Shown: one piece after another, positions 1 through 9,930 of the stretch | How positions within the stretch are numbered: position 1 is the stretch's first letter | How the letters are laid out: each line of letters opens with the position of its first letter | Assembly (NCBI RefSeq): GCF_027595985.1 | Contig: NC_073313.1 | Coordinates: forward strand, 102,721,552-102,785,551 | Length of the DNA stretch: 64,000 bases | Direction: 5' to 3' | Source of the DNA: Sorex araneus | Lineage: Eukaryota > Chordata > Mammalia > Eulipotyphla > Soricidae | The notes under the pieces: model-generated | Told to the model about the DNA's origin: nothing | Seen by the model: the letters and a program-made list of their open reading frames with translations, nothing else | Databases searched by the model: none | Translations under genes and position numbers: made by a program

Positions 1-1474
1 CTGAGTTTTGTTCTTGTCGATCTATCCAGAGGTGATAGGGCAGTGTTGAAGTCTCCAACTACCATCGTGGTGCTAGTTATGTTCCCCTTAAATTCTGTTA
101 GGAGTTCTCTTGAGTATTTAGCTGGTTGTTCATTAGGTGCATATATGTTTAAGAGTGTGACTTCTTCCTGTACATATCCCTTGCTGACTAGAAAATGACA
201 TTCGCTGTCCCTTCTGATCTTTTTCAACCTGAAATCTATGTTTTCGGACGCTAGTATGGCCACCCCAGCTTTTTTGAGGGAGTTGTTTGCTTGCAGAATT
301 GTTTTCCATCCTTTGACTTTGAGTCTGTGTTTGCTCTGACTGTTCTGATGTGTTTCTTATAGGCACCAGAAAGTTGGGTTTAGTTTCTGAATCCATTTGG
401 CCACTCTGTGCCTCTTGATTGGTGCATTTAGACCGTTACCATTGAGAGAAATTATTTTCATGGGATTCTGTGCCATCTGTCTGTAGGGTTTGTTGTTCTT
501 CTAGGGTTTTTCCTTGTCTTATAGTAGCCCTTTTAGTCCTTCTTTTAAGTTTGGTCTGGAGTCTATGAAGTTCCTGAGCTGTTGTTTCTCCGTGAAATAG
601 TGTGTGGTTCCTTCAAGTTTAACTGGGAGTTTAGCCGGGTAAAATATTCTTGGTGAGGCGTTCATATCATTAAGTTTTTTCACTATATCCCACCATTGTC
701 TTCAGGCTTGGAAGATTTCTTCTGAGAGGTCTGCTGTGAATCTAAGGGGTGCTCCTTTGTATATGATCTCCTTCTTTGATCTTGCTGGTTGCAGTATTGT
801 GTCTCTATCCATGGCATCCCTCATTCTGACTATGATATGCCTTGGGGAATTTTTATTTGGGTCCCTTTTAGCTGGCACCCTTCAGACTCCTTGGATCTGG
901 ATGCCCGCATTCTCTAGCTCTGGGAATTTCTTAGCAATGCTGTATTTGATTGTGTTTTTTTCATTGGGATTGGTTCCCTGTGGTTCTGGTACTCAAATGA
1001 TTCTTATGATGCTTCTCTTGTGGTCATCCCCTAGGATTCTATTTCACTCTAGAGCCATTTTGAGATCTTTTGCCATTATTTGTTGTTGCCTATATGCTTT
1101 CTGCAACTCATCTTCAAGCTCACTGATTCTGTCTTCGGCTGTAGCCATTCTATTATTGAGGGCTCCTACTGAGTTTTTTATTTTATCTACCCATTCTTTT
1201 AATTGTGTCACTTCTGTTCGTAGCTTTGAGATTTCTGCTCTCATTTCTTCCTGGATTATCTTAGTGGACCGTTCCAATGCTGCATCCATATCCTCCCTTA
1301 ATTTATTGGATGTTTGTTCCATAGTTGCTTTGAGTTCGTGAACCATCTTCACAATTTCCTCTCTATATTCTTTATCTGAGAGTAGATTGTATTTCTGGGA
1401 AGTCCCTGTTGGCGTTTCTGAGATCCTCTCTTCCATCTCTCCTGAGGTGGGGATTTTCGCTGTTTCTTCATGTT
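1..1474 (-). mobile_element. L1 LINE, 5' half (ORF2 start and ORF1), broken
   Basis: Read on the minus strand this is the front of an L1. ORF1 begins with ATGAAGAAACAGCG at about 1474. Its coiled-coil part stays open from 1436 to 1044 (heptad-rich, with a run ending in the region of RISELEDELQKAYRQQQ), and then the frame is broken through about 600. ORF2 starts near 461, with the conserved endonuclease opening (SLNGNGLNAP-like), and runs off the left edge with stops. ORF1 encodes the RNA-binding chaperone and ORF2 the endonuclease and reverse transcriptase. No intact frame remains, so this copy is dead. Confidence 0.85.
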
Positions 1475-2037
1475 GTTATGGGCTTTACTGTCAGGTGCGC
1501 CACCTTAGCTTGTGAGGGGCCTCAATAGAAGATGTGGGGCTATGATCTCTTTAAAAAGGACATTTTGTTCTGCTTGATGTGTTCACTGATAGTGTTTTTG
1601 AAATTATGATGGGATAGGCTAATTAACTATTAGCATATAGTGACTAAGATGACCAGGGTATCTTAAGAGGAATAGGTTATACTGATTGTGACCAAGGCAC
1701 CATGCATGGAATGGGAGAAATAACTGCGGCCACATAAGTGGCCACCGGTCCAGAAAGAGGCCATGCCCACTTTTGAGACCACGCCCCCTGACAAGAGGAC
1801 ATGCCCCTAACCTGGAGAAGAGGGACGGGTCAGTGCCAGTTGGCGAGGTGGCTTAGAGGTGCCAGGAGGGGTTGGGGGCTTCTGATCAGGCCCTGACTGT
1901 GGGCAGGGCACGAAAGGAGGGATTCTCCACGTTGGGTGGGGTCTCTAAAGGGAAATCCCAATTACCTGGAGGATAGGGAAGGGTCAGGGCCGGTTGGCGA
2001 GGTGGCTGAGTGTGGGGTTCCCCCTGCGGGCATCATC
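1475..2037. other. Unassigned repeat-like stretch, no gene
   Basis: This lies between the L1 ORF1 start and an LTR. The first part is probably L1 5' UTR. The stretch 1780-2037 is GC-rich and repeats a motif resembling CAGTTGGCGAGGTGGC at about 1836 and 1992 (GGTTGGCGAGGTGGC), so it contains a degenerate internal duplication. Just beyond the LTR end, on the minus strand, is a stretch that loosely resembles a retroviral primer-binding site. It could therefore be leader sequence of the same provirus. No coding frame is convincing. Confidence 0.35.
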
Positions 2038-2368
2038 CTGTCCCACAGGGAGGACCTTTCGTGGGGCTAAGGAGGGGACGCAACCGAACGAAGAGACGCA
2101 GAGCCAGAAGGAGGAGGAGAGAAAGAGAGTTTATTCACAGCAGTTACAATACTTATACCTCTTGGTGGGAAGGTGCGGTATGCATGCTTGGACCCCCATA
2201 GGAACAATAGTAAAATGCAGATCAGGCATGGGCGTTGGCTAGTGAGAGAGGAATGGCTAACTGATAAGATCAGTAAGGTCAGCAGTGGTGACCTTGTTAC
2301 AGGAATCCCAAGTAAGCCTCCGCTTGACTAGAGGATAAGAGCCGGGCTTGTAAAATGGCTCCCTACAG
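2038..2368 (-). mobile_element. Endogenous retrovirus LTR (antisense)
   Basis: On the minus strand the element starts TGTAGGGAGCC and ends GGGACA, giving the TG...CA ends of an LTR at about 330 bp. An AATAAA signal (minus strand of TTTATT near 2130) is followed by a C/T-rich run, as in the R-U5 part of LTRs. No gag, pol or env frame is visible beside it. The family is not identified, and I did not find a clean target duplication. Confidence 0.55.
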
Positions 2369-3135
2369 CTGAGAGGTCTCAACAGTTTCTTTTACCGGTT
2401 ATCTGTTCTCGAGAACTCGGTTTTTTCCCAGTTTCTGGATATTGTGAACAGTGCTGCAATAAACATAAAACTGCAGAAGCCATTTTTTAAAACTTTTTAT
2501 TTTATAAGTTGGTTCACAATATTTGATTACATTTAATATTCAAGCACAATCCCACCACCATTACACCTTCCCACCACTAAATTTGGGATGTTTCCATCTC
2601 AAGCCCAAATCCCTGTCCTTTTGTTTAAAAGAATATATTTTTGTATTGTTATGAAGAACTGCTGAACATGCTTACAAAAAAGTGTTCACTTAGGAAACAG
2701 TGTGAAGATTATTTAGATAGGAGTCATTAAGACATTCTAAAGGATATCACTAACATGTTGAAGTTTGGGTGATGTGAGCTTTGGTATATATATCTGAAAA
2801 TATGCATATATGCATATATATGTATATATATATTTCCCTCCATGATTTGTTGCTTACTATCTTAATCCAATCAAACATGGTGTGGTAATTATGGAGAATG
2901 AGTAAGGAATTTCTTAAGATGCTCTTGCCATCATGCAGTCCAGGAATATGTTCACTCATATGTGAGGTTCGGCCCAAGCATGTGGGGAGTGGCCTTGAGC
3001 GTGGCGATGGTTGAGTTGTGGAGGTGTTTGGCTGCAGGGGCTGGGTCCCTTGGGGCTGGGAGGACTCTCATCCACCCCCATCTGCACCCTGAGTGAACGA
3101 GTCTGGTGTGGAATCTGATGGCATGGCTATGGGGG
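2369..3135 (-). mobile_element. L1 scrap plus an unidentified AT-rich retroposon
   Basis: The stretch 2405-2480 matches the minus-strand L1 ORF2 3' region that resumes at about 3136. Between them lies an insertion of about 650 bp that begins T-rich (2487-2515) and ends GC-rich (3000-3130), as an antisense retroposon with a poly(A) tail would. Similar CTGCAGA-containing sequence borders both sides and is probably a target duplication. The family is unknown. A TA-rich simple repeat sits near 2790-2832. Confidence 0.45.
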
Positions 3136-3349
3136 CCTCATGTTATGCTCTGCAGATGTCATTTCTATGGTGTTTTTTGGGTTTTTTTTTTTTTTGCATT
3201 TCTGGGATATATTCCCAGCAGTGGTAATGCTGGGTACATGGAAGCTCAATTTCTAGCTTTTGGAGGAATGTCCATATTGTTTTCCAAAAAGGCTGGATCA
3301 GTCGGCATCCCCACCAACAATTGCTCAAGAACAGTTTTCCCATGATGCC

Positions 3350-3766
3350 CAGACATGTTGCTCACCGGGTCCAGGCAGATGTGGGGCAAAAGATTAAAGG
3401 TGCACAGAGAAAGTACTCCTGAGACAGCTGATGGTTGCTCACTTTATTGCCAAGTACACACACATTTTATAGAGGGTCTAGGCTTAAGAGGATGGTCCAG
3501 TCACATAAAGTTCATCATTACTGACCTATCACGTTTGTAGCTCTGCTTTGCCCTGGCCCAATCCCAATTAGGGCTAGAGGCTGCAGTTAGGAATGACTCT
3601 TGAGTGGGAGGTAACAATTCTTGGGAGGTTGGTTGAGACTATAGGTCAGACACCAGGTGCTTGTAAAATGCGCCCAGACACTCCCTACTGGGTGCTATGC
3701 AGGGGCAGGTCTTATCTGGTATGCAGGGACAGATCTTGATCTGCCCTGGTGCCTGTTGCCATTCTC
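3350..3766 (-). mobile_element. Solo LTR inside L1 (antisense)
   Basis: About 400 bp unlike L1 splits the host L1 between the CACCAACAATTG and ACAAACAATAA segments. On the minus strand it carries AATAAAGTGAGCAACC near 3445, a typical LTR polyadenylation signal followed by R-U5. It also has CTATAAAATG near 3468, a TATA-like box just upstream. No viral coding sequence is next to it. The exact ends and the target duplication are unclear. Confidence 0.5.
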
Positions 3767-4400
3767 CACAAACAATAAATGTGAGTCCCTTTCTCTGAAC
3801 CACATCCCAGCCAGCACTGGTTGTTCTCCTTCTTATTGATGTTTGCCGGTTTCTGTGATGTAAGATGATACCTCATTGCTGTTTTGATTAGAATTTCATT
3901 GGTGATTAGTGATGTAGAGCATTTTTTATGTTCCTTTTGGCCATTTGTATTTATTTTTAAGGAAGTTTCTGTTCATTATTTTCTCCCCATTTTTGATGGA
4001 GTTAAAGGATTTTTTTTCCTTTTAAAGTTCTACCAGTGTATTCTATATCCTTGATATTAAGCCCCTATCTGATGGGCATTGGGCAAATATTTTTTTCCAT
4101 TCCATGGGCTCTTTCTGTATTTTAGTCACTGTTTCTTTTGAGGTGCAGAAGCTTCTTAGTTTAATGTAGTCCCATTTGTTTATATTTGTTTCCACTTGCT
4201 TGGTCAGTGGTGTTTCATCATTAAAGATTCCTTTAGCGCCAATATCGTGGAGGGTTCTGCCCACATTTTCCTCCATGTACCTTATAGATTCAGGTCTGAT
4301 ATTGAGGTCTTTAACACATTTTGATCTGAAGTTTGTGTTTAGTGTTAGAAAGGTGTTTTGAATTTATTCTTTTTAAAATTTTTTTTATTAATGGATCACC

Positions 4401-5805
4401 ATGCTCAGGCGACGTTCCCACACTGCATTTCTCAGTGGAAAACCAGTAAGACCATTCTGTTGTACAAGGGAGACATCCACGACATTGGCAACTATAGCCC
4501 AATCTGCCTGCTGTCTGTCTACAAGTTGTTCACTCGTGTCATCCTGAATAGAATAGGCAGAACACTAGACGAAGGACAACCATGCGAGCAAGCCGGGTTC
4601 CAAAGGGGATTCAGCATGATAGACCATATCCACACAGTGACCAAACTCATTGAAGTATCTCAAGAGTCCAAGATGCCGCTCTGTCTAACGTTCATCAACT
4701 TAAAGAAGGCCTTTGTTTCTGTTGAGACTGAGGCGGACATCGAAGCCCTGGCCAAACAGAGTGTTCAAACTCAGTATATCAAAATCCTCTGAGAGCTGTA
4801 TTCTGAATTCACCACCAGGATCTCACCATTCTACAAGGAAGTGATCATTGATGTAAAGAGAGGAATGAGGCAGGGTGATACCATTTCACCGAAACTCTTC
4901 AGTGCCACCCTCGAGGACATCATGCGACAACTGGAATGGGAAGGAATGGGAGTGAAGTTAGACTGTCGGCAATTACACCACCTCCCCTTCGCTGATGACA
5001 TTGTTCTCATAACAGCAAACATTAGCCAAGCAGCACAAATTATGGCCAACTTCGACCAGTGTGGAAAGGTCGGATTGCAGCTGAATCTCAACAAGATGAT
5101 GTTCATAAAAAATGAACTGGTCCCTGAAGCTCCATTTGCTCTCAATGGAACGAACATCTCCGAATGCAGCAGCTACATGTACCTGGGTTGAGAAATCAAC
5201 ATGAGGAACGACTTGGTGCCAGAACTGTGCAGGAGGAAGAAGCAGTATGGAATGCCTTCAAGAGCGTCGAAGAAGTGGTTAAGAGAATGAACAACCTCTG
5301 ACTCTGGGCACATCTTTTTAATTCCACCGTTTTTCCTGCACTAACATAAGCCTCAGAGATGTGGGCCCTACGCAAACAGGATGAGAATGCTATTCAGGTA
5401 TCCCAAAGAGGAATCGAAAGAGCTATGCTGGGAATATCATGTCTCACTCAAGTGAGAGAAGGAATCCGGAGTTCTGACCTCCGTTGACAGTCAAGAATCA
5501 GGGACGCTGTCTCGTTTGCCAAGGCATCAAAAATCAGATGGGCTGATCGTGTAATGCAATTCAGTGACGACCGCTGGACTAAAGCTGTTACGGACTGGAT
5601 TTCACGGGACGTCAGAAGACCTTATGGCCGCCCACCAACTAGATGGTCAGATTTCTTCGTCAAATCCCTGGGCGAACGATTTGAGGCTCTTTGTGTTCCT
5701 GGAGCAAGCAGATATCATTGGGCTGCACTAGCACGCGACAGGGACAAATGGAGACGTTACTGGCGCCCGCTCGAGCAAATTGATGATCAACAGGATGACA
5801 AGTGA
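4401..5805 (+). pseudogene. RTE reverse transcriptase, dead copy
   Basis: The reading frame covers the RT fingers and palm (DIHDIGNYSPICLLSVYKLF, then LCLTFINLKKAF with the first catalytic Asp replaced by Asn), VKRGMRQGDTISPKLF, and the catalytic FADD box at 4988-4999. A C-terminal stretch at 5554-5805 has GRPPTRWSDFF and HWAALARDRDKW. Stops at 4790 (TGA) and 5189 (TGA) sit where CGA arginine codons would restore family motifs, which suggests CpG decay. At least one frameshift lies between 5191 and 5554. No function is expected. Confidence 0.85.
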
Positions 5806-5822
5806 TACAAGTGATACAAGAG
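4401..5822 (+). mobile_element. RTE-clade LINE, 5'-truncated (RTE1_Sar-like)
   Basis: This is a truncated non-LTR retrotransposon covering the reverse transcriptase and the C-terminal region. It is bounded by an 11-bp target duplication, AATGRATCACC, at 4390-4400 and 5823-5833. It has no poly(A). It ends in short tandem repeats (GTGATACAA), which is usual for RTE elements. The protein is unlike L1: it has RLHHLPFADD-like and GRPPTRWSDFF motifs and ends WRPLEQIDDQ. From memory, this family in the common shrew was reported as horizontally shared with parasitic nematodes. Confidence 0.85.
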
Positions 5823-7022
5823 AATGAATCACCGTGCAGGTATAGTTACAGATTTACATATGTTTGTGTCTGTGTTTCAGTCATACAATGCTCGAGTACC
5901 CATCCCTCCACAAGTGCCCATTCTTCTCCACGGATGACCCCAGCATCCCTCCCACCCCCCTTCCCATCCCCCCACCCCGCCCTCGAACTTTGCATATAAG
6001 TGAATCAACATGGAAAGTATCATGCTAAATGAAATGAGTCAGAAAGAGACAGACATAGAAGAATTGAATTTATTCTTTTTCATGCAGCTGTCCAGTTTTC
6101 CCCGCACCACTCGCTGAAGAGGCTTTCCTTGCTGCACTTCACATTTCTTGCTCCTTTATCAAAGATTATGTGATCTATACTTGAGAAGCTTTGTCAGAAT
6201 ATTCACTCTGTTCCATTGTTGTGTGAGTCTGTTTTGATTCCACTACTATGTTGTTTTAATTACTACTGCTTTGTAGTACAGTTTGAGGTTGGGAACTGTG
6301 ATGCCACCCATCTTCTTTTCCCAAGGATTGCTTTGGAAATTCATGGGGGTTTATTACTCCATGTGAATTTCAGGAGTGTTTTTTTCATTTCTTTGAAAAA
6401 CGTCATGGGTATAATTGTAGGGACTGCATTGAATCTGCACAATGCTTGGGAAGTATTGCCATTTTAATGATGTCAATCTCCCAGATCCATGAGCAGGGGA
6501 TGTGTCTCCATTTCCTAGTGTCCACTTTTATTTTTTGAAGTAGTGTTTTGTAGTTTTCTTTGTACATCCAAAGTACTTAATTTTCTGAGTAACTATTGTG
6601 AAAGGGATTTTTTAAATATCTCCTTTTTCATTATGTGTGTACAGTAAATCCATGGACTTTTGGGTATTGATTTTGTAACTTGCCACTCTGCTATACAAAT
6701 CTATTATTTCTAGGAGCTTTTCTGTAGAGATTTTTGGGTTCTCTAAGTATACTATCATGTCTTCTGGGAATAGTGATAGCTTGACTGCTTCCTTTCCTAT
6801 CTGGATGCCTTTTATATCCTTTTCTTGCCTAAATGCTATGGCAAGTACTTCCAGTACTATATTTAACAGAAGTGGTGAGAGTGGGTAACCTTGTCTTGTT
6901 CCCCATATTAGAAGGAAGGCTCTCAGCTTTTTCCCACTGAGAATGAAGCTTGCTGTAGGCTTGTGGTAGATGGCTTTGACTATATTGAGGAAAGTTCCTT
7001 CGACTCCCATTTTGCTGAGAAT

Positions 7023-7225
7023 TTTTATTTTATTTTATTTTATTATTTTTTATTAAATCACCATGTGGAAAGTTACAAAGCTTTCAGGCTTAAGTCTCAG
7101 TTATTTAATGCTCCAACACCCATTCCTTCAGCAGTGTACATATTCCACCACCAAGAACCACAGTAAACGTCCCCCACACCCCCCGTCCCTCCAGTCCCCC
7201 ACCCCACCTGTGTTGCTTAGAGTTT
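7023..7225 (-). mobile_element. Short antisense L1-like 3' end (composite family)
   Basis: This is a T-rich start, then TTAAATCACCATGTGGAAAG and a C-rich tract, inserted in L1 ORF2. The near-duplicate AGARTTTTTA on both sides is the target duplication. It matches the 3' tail of the composite retroposons at 14312-15170 and 30521-31379, so it is probably a 5'-truncated member of that family. Confidence 0.65.
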
Positions 7226-7338
7226 TTAATTATAAATGGGTGCTGGATCTTGTCAAATGCCTTCTCTGGATCTACTGATAATAACATATGTTTTTTATCT
7301 TTCCGTTTATTGATATGGTGTATTATGTTGATTGACAC

Positions 7339-8680
7339 TGTGAGATAGTTACAAGCTTTCATGTTTTGGTTACAATCTCACAATGATCAAACACCCATCC
7401 CTCCATCAGTGCACATTCCCCACCACCAATATCCCAGGTATATCCTCCCTTTTCCACCCTCCCCCTGCCTCTATGACAGACAATATTCCCCATACTCTTT
7501 TTTCTTTGATCTTGCTGTTTTCAGAATTTTATCTCTGTTTATGATTTTCATCATTCTGATCAGGATGTGTCTTGGAGTATTTTTATTTGAATCTCTTTTA
7601 GCTGGTACCCTTTGGGCCCCCTGAATCTGATCGCTTGTGCTCTTCAGCTCTGGAACGTCTTAGCAATTATATATTTGGCAGTTTTTCTACTTCAGGATAT
7701 TCTTTCTGTCTCAATGGGGCTCCAGTGTTTCTTAGGTTATTCCTCTTGGCTTCATCCCGATTTTCTCTTGACATCTGTTGGTTTAATTTTAGGCTCTTTT
7801 TCATTTTCTGCTGTTTTCTGGATATTCTTTTCACATCGTCTTGGAGCTCACTGCTTCTGTCCTCAGCAGCTGTTACTTTTTTGATGAGACCTTTCACTGA
7901 GTTTTCCATTTCATCTACCAAGGTTTTTGGATCTGTCATTTCTGCTTGTAGTTTTGTTTGCATTTTCCTCGTCTCCACTTTCATATCCTCTTGTATTTTA
8001 TCAGCAGTGCATTCCATTTCTTCTTTGAGCTCCTCATACATCTTTAAAAGCTCCATTTTAAATTTATTATCTGAAAGTTTATAGAATTATTTGTTTCATC
8101 TCGGTTAGCATCTTCAATCATCAGGCTTGGTGAGTTTCTGCGTTGATTTACTATAGTGACCTTTGCATTTTGGAGGATTTTTTTCTTGTTATGTGTTTTG
8201 GTCCCTGCAATTGGGCTATCTTTTTGTGTTGTGCAGCTTATTGATAGGTATGTGTGAGGCTTGGATTAACTTGTATCTCAAATGTAGGGTGCAGAGAAAA
8301 TAACTTCTGGGTGGTTTTGTGGTTAGGAGTTTAAAGAGTATGCTGGATGGGTAGATGGGGATAATGATAGGAATCCACACACCTGATGGAGAAAGTAAGG
8401 TCTGTGACTGCCAGATCCTGGGAGGAGCTTGCCTTGAGATATAGGGCTGGGCTGCAGGCGCGAGTGATGGGTCACCGGCCAGGGTGATTCACACACCTAA
8501 TAGAGGAAATAGAGTCCACATTGGAGGGGCGGCAACTGGCAGGGGTGTGTGGCTAACTTTAAGCTAACAACCATGTGCCTGAGGTAGAGCAACAAATGGT
8601 CTCTAAGAAACAGCTGGTATATGCATCATGTGCCCTTGGCCATGTTTGGGAGGCAACCCCCAAAACTAATTTTAAAATTC
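7339..8680 (-). mobile_element. ORF2-less L1 (half-L1-like), antisense
   Basis: On the minus strand the order is a 5' region (8680-8110), an ORF1 coiled-coil (8056-7667, heptads around KEEMECTADKIQEDM), part of the ORF1 C-terminal domain (to about 7500), and then directly an L1 3' UTR with a T-rich end at about 7340. ORF2 (about 3.8 kb) is missing. This could be a HAL1-type element or one copy with an internal deletion. ORF1 has stops and frameshifts. Confidence 0.6.
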
Positions 8681-9495
8681 ATATTGATGCATTTCTTGAC
8701 AAACTTAAGTTTATATTGAACATTTGATAATTTTATTGGGGAGACTCCAAAATGTTGCATGGGAGTTTCAGTGGCACGTTCAAGCAATTCTAAACCTATC
8801 TGACCAATGGTTCAGGGCAAAACTGTGAGGATGCTGTGCTACTTAAATACTGTGATACCAGGGTTTAACTGCTTGGGTCATTTTCTGGGTCCTAAGGAAC
8901 CTCAGTGTCAATACAAAAAGTACTGGGAGACTATATAGTGGCTGGCAAGACTAAATTTGGGGTTGCTACTCCGAAATGCATATGCCTTAACCCCTGTGCC
9001 ATCTCTTGATACTGGACAATTTAATATTAGATATACATACATGTAGAACCAAGAACAAAGTCTAGTTTATGTGTTTCATTACTATTTTAGTTTGTTCTTG
9101 CTGTCTTATGAACAAAATACTGTATACCTGATATGATAACCATTATAGAACTAAAATATATATTGCAGAAACATGGTTCTGGAAAGGTAAATTATTTACT
9201 TTCAATTACATAAATTATCATGTATGCTGATAACTGTATATCCATATTACATTAAGCACGTAATTAAAAAATAAATCCTGGTTGAAACTAAGATAAAAAT
9301 GTAAACAATATAGTATTTAATATTAGAACCATGTCTTTTTCCAGTGATTTATAAATGATGTGTTAGCAATGTGCCTAGCTTGCAAAAGATTATAGAAAAC
9401 TGAACCTTGAAGCCCTCAAAACGATAATACCATTAAACAAAAGTCCACAGTGATAAGAAAGTTAAGGATTTCTTTTTTTTATTTAACAAAAACAT
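8681..9495. other. Intergenic, with one decayed antisense SINE
   Basis: No coding frame is supported. At about 8870-9010 a decayed SINE is readable on the minus strand (AAGAGATGGCACAGGGGTTAAGGC is the tRNA-like head, given here by its key part only). The rest is AT-rich single-copy-looking sequence. Confidence 0.5.
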
Positions 9496-9930
9496 TTGAG
9501 GGGCCGAAGCAATAGTACAGCATGTAGGGTATTTGGAAGGAGCGATAACACAGTGGGTAGGGCGTTTGCCTTGAACACGGCTCACCTGGGTTCGGTTTCT
9601 TCATCCCTCTCGGAGAACCCGGCAAGCTACTGAGAGTATTTCGCCCTGGCAAGCTACCCATGGCGTATTTGATATGCCAAAACCAGTAACAACAAGTCTC
9701 ACAGTGGAGACGTTACTGGTGCTTGCTCGAGCAAATCCATGAGCACCGGGATGACAGTGACAGTGATACAGTGAACAAAAAAATGTTGAGGGGCTGAAGT
9801 AATAGTACAGCATGTAGGGCATTTGTCCTGCAGACTTCCCACCTGCATTTGGTCCCTCGCACCCCATATGGTCATACAAGCCCATCAGGAGTTATGCCTA
9901 AGCACGGAGCCAGGCAGAAGCCCTAAAAAA
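9496..9930 (+). mobile_element. Old A-tailed shrew SINE, split by a younger SINE
   Basis: The head (GGGGCCGAAGCAATAGTACAG) starts at 9499 and a second head-like copy starts at about 9789, continuing through CCCCATATGGTC to GCCCTAAAAAAT near 9930. Between them is an RTE-tailed SINE. The repeated stretch of about 50 bp on the two sides is either an unusually long target duplication or a pair of SINE heads. Confidence 0.65.
9535..9773 (+). mobile_element. RTE-tailed shrew SINE
   Basis: A tRNA-like head with A-box (GATAACACAGTGG) and B-box (GGGTTCGGTTT) is followed by the family-specific middle (CTCGGAGAACCCGGCAAGC). The tail, GGAGACGTTACTGG...GATACAGTG, is shared with the RTE end at 5751-5822. 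Pol III transcribes such heads. Retroposition would depend on the RTE reverse transcriptase. Confidence 0.85.

Larger units (their letters stand above)
4375..6063 (-). mobile_element. 5'-inverted L1 3' end, carrying an RTE insertion
   Basis: This insertion is flanked by a 17-bp direct repeat, TTGAATTTATTCTTTTT, at 4358-4374 and 6064-6080. The antisense L1 3' UTR occupies 4375-4400 and 5823 to about 5985. From about 5986 to 6063 the L1 ORF2 end runs in the opposite (plus) direction, around AAGTATCATGCTAAATGAAA. That layout is the signature of twin priming. The RTE at 4401-5822 landed inside it later. Confidence 0.75.
3136..7338 (-). mobile_element. Old antisense L1 ORF2 copy, split by three insertions
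   Basis: Minus-strand L1 ORF2 sequence occurs at 3136-3345, 3770-4374, 6064-7022 and 7226-7338. The order runs from the C-terminal cysteine-rich region (WWECRLIQPFWKT at 3320-3250) back to the reverse transcriptase core (about 7010-6612, with [15 protein letters not shown] and VYLENP where FADD-type residues would be expected). It is interrupted by an LTR, by a 5'-inverted L1 that carries an RTE, and by a short L1-like 3' end. The scattered stops show it is inactive. Confidence 0.8.

Noticed and set aside
736..1341. 201-residue plus-strand frame rich in hydrophobic residues
   Set aside because: It is the antisense of L1 ORF1. The heptad-coded minus strand explains the sequence.
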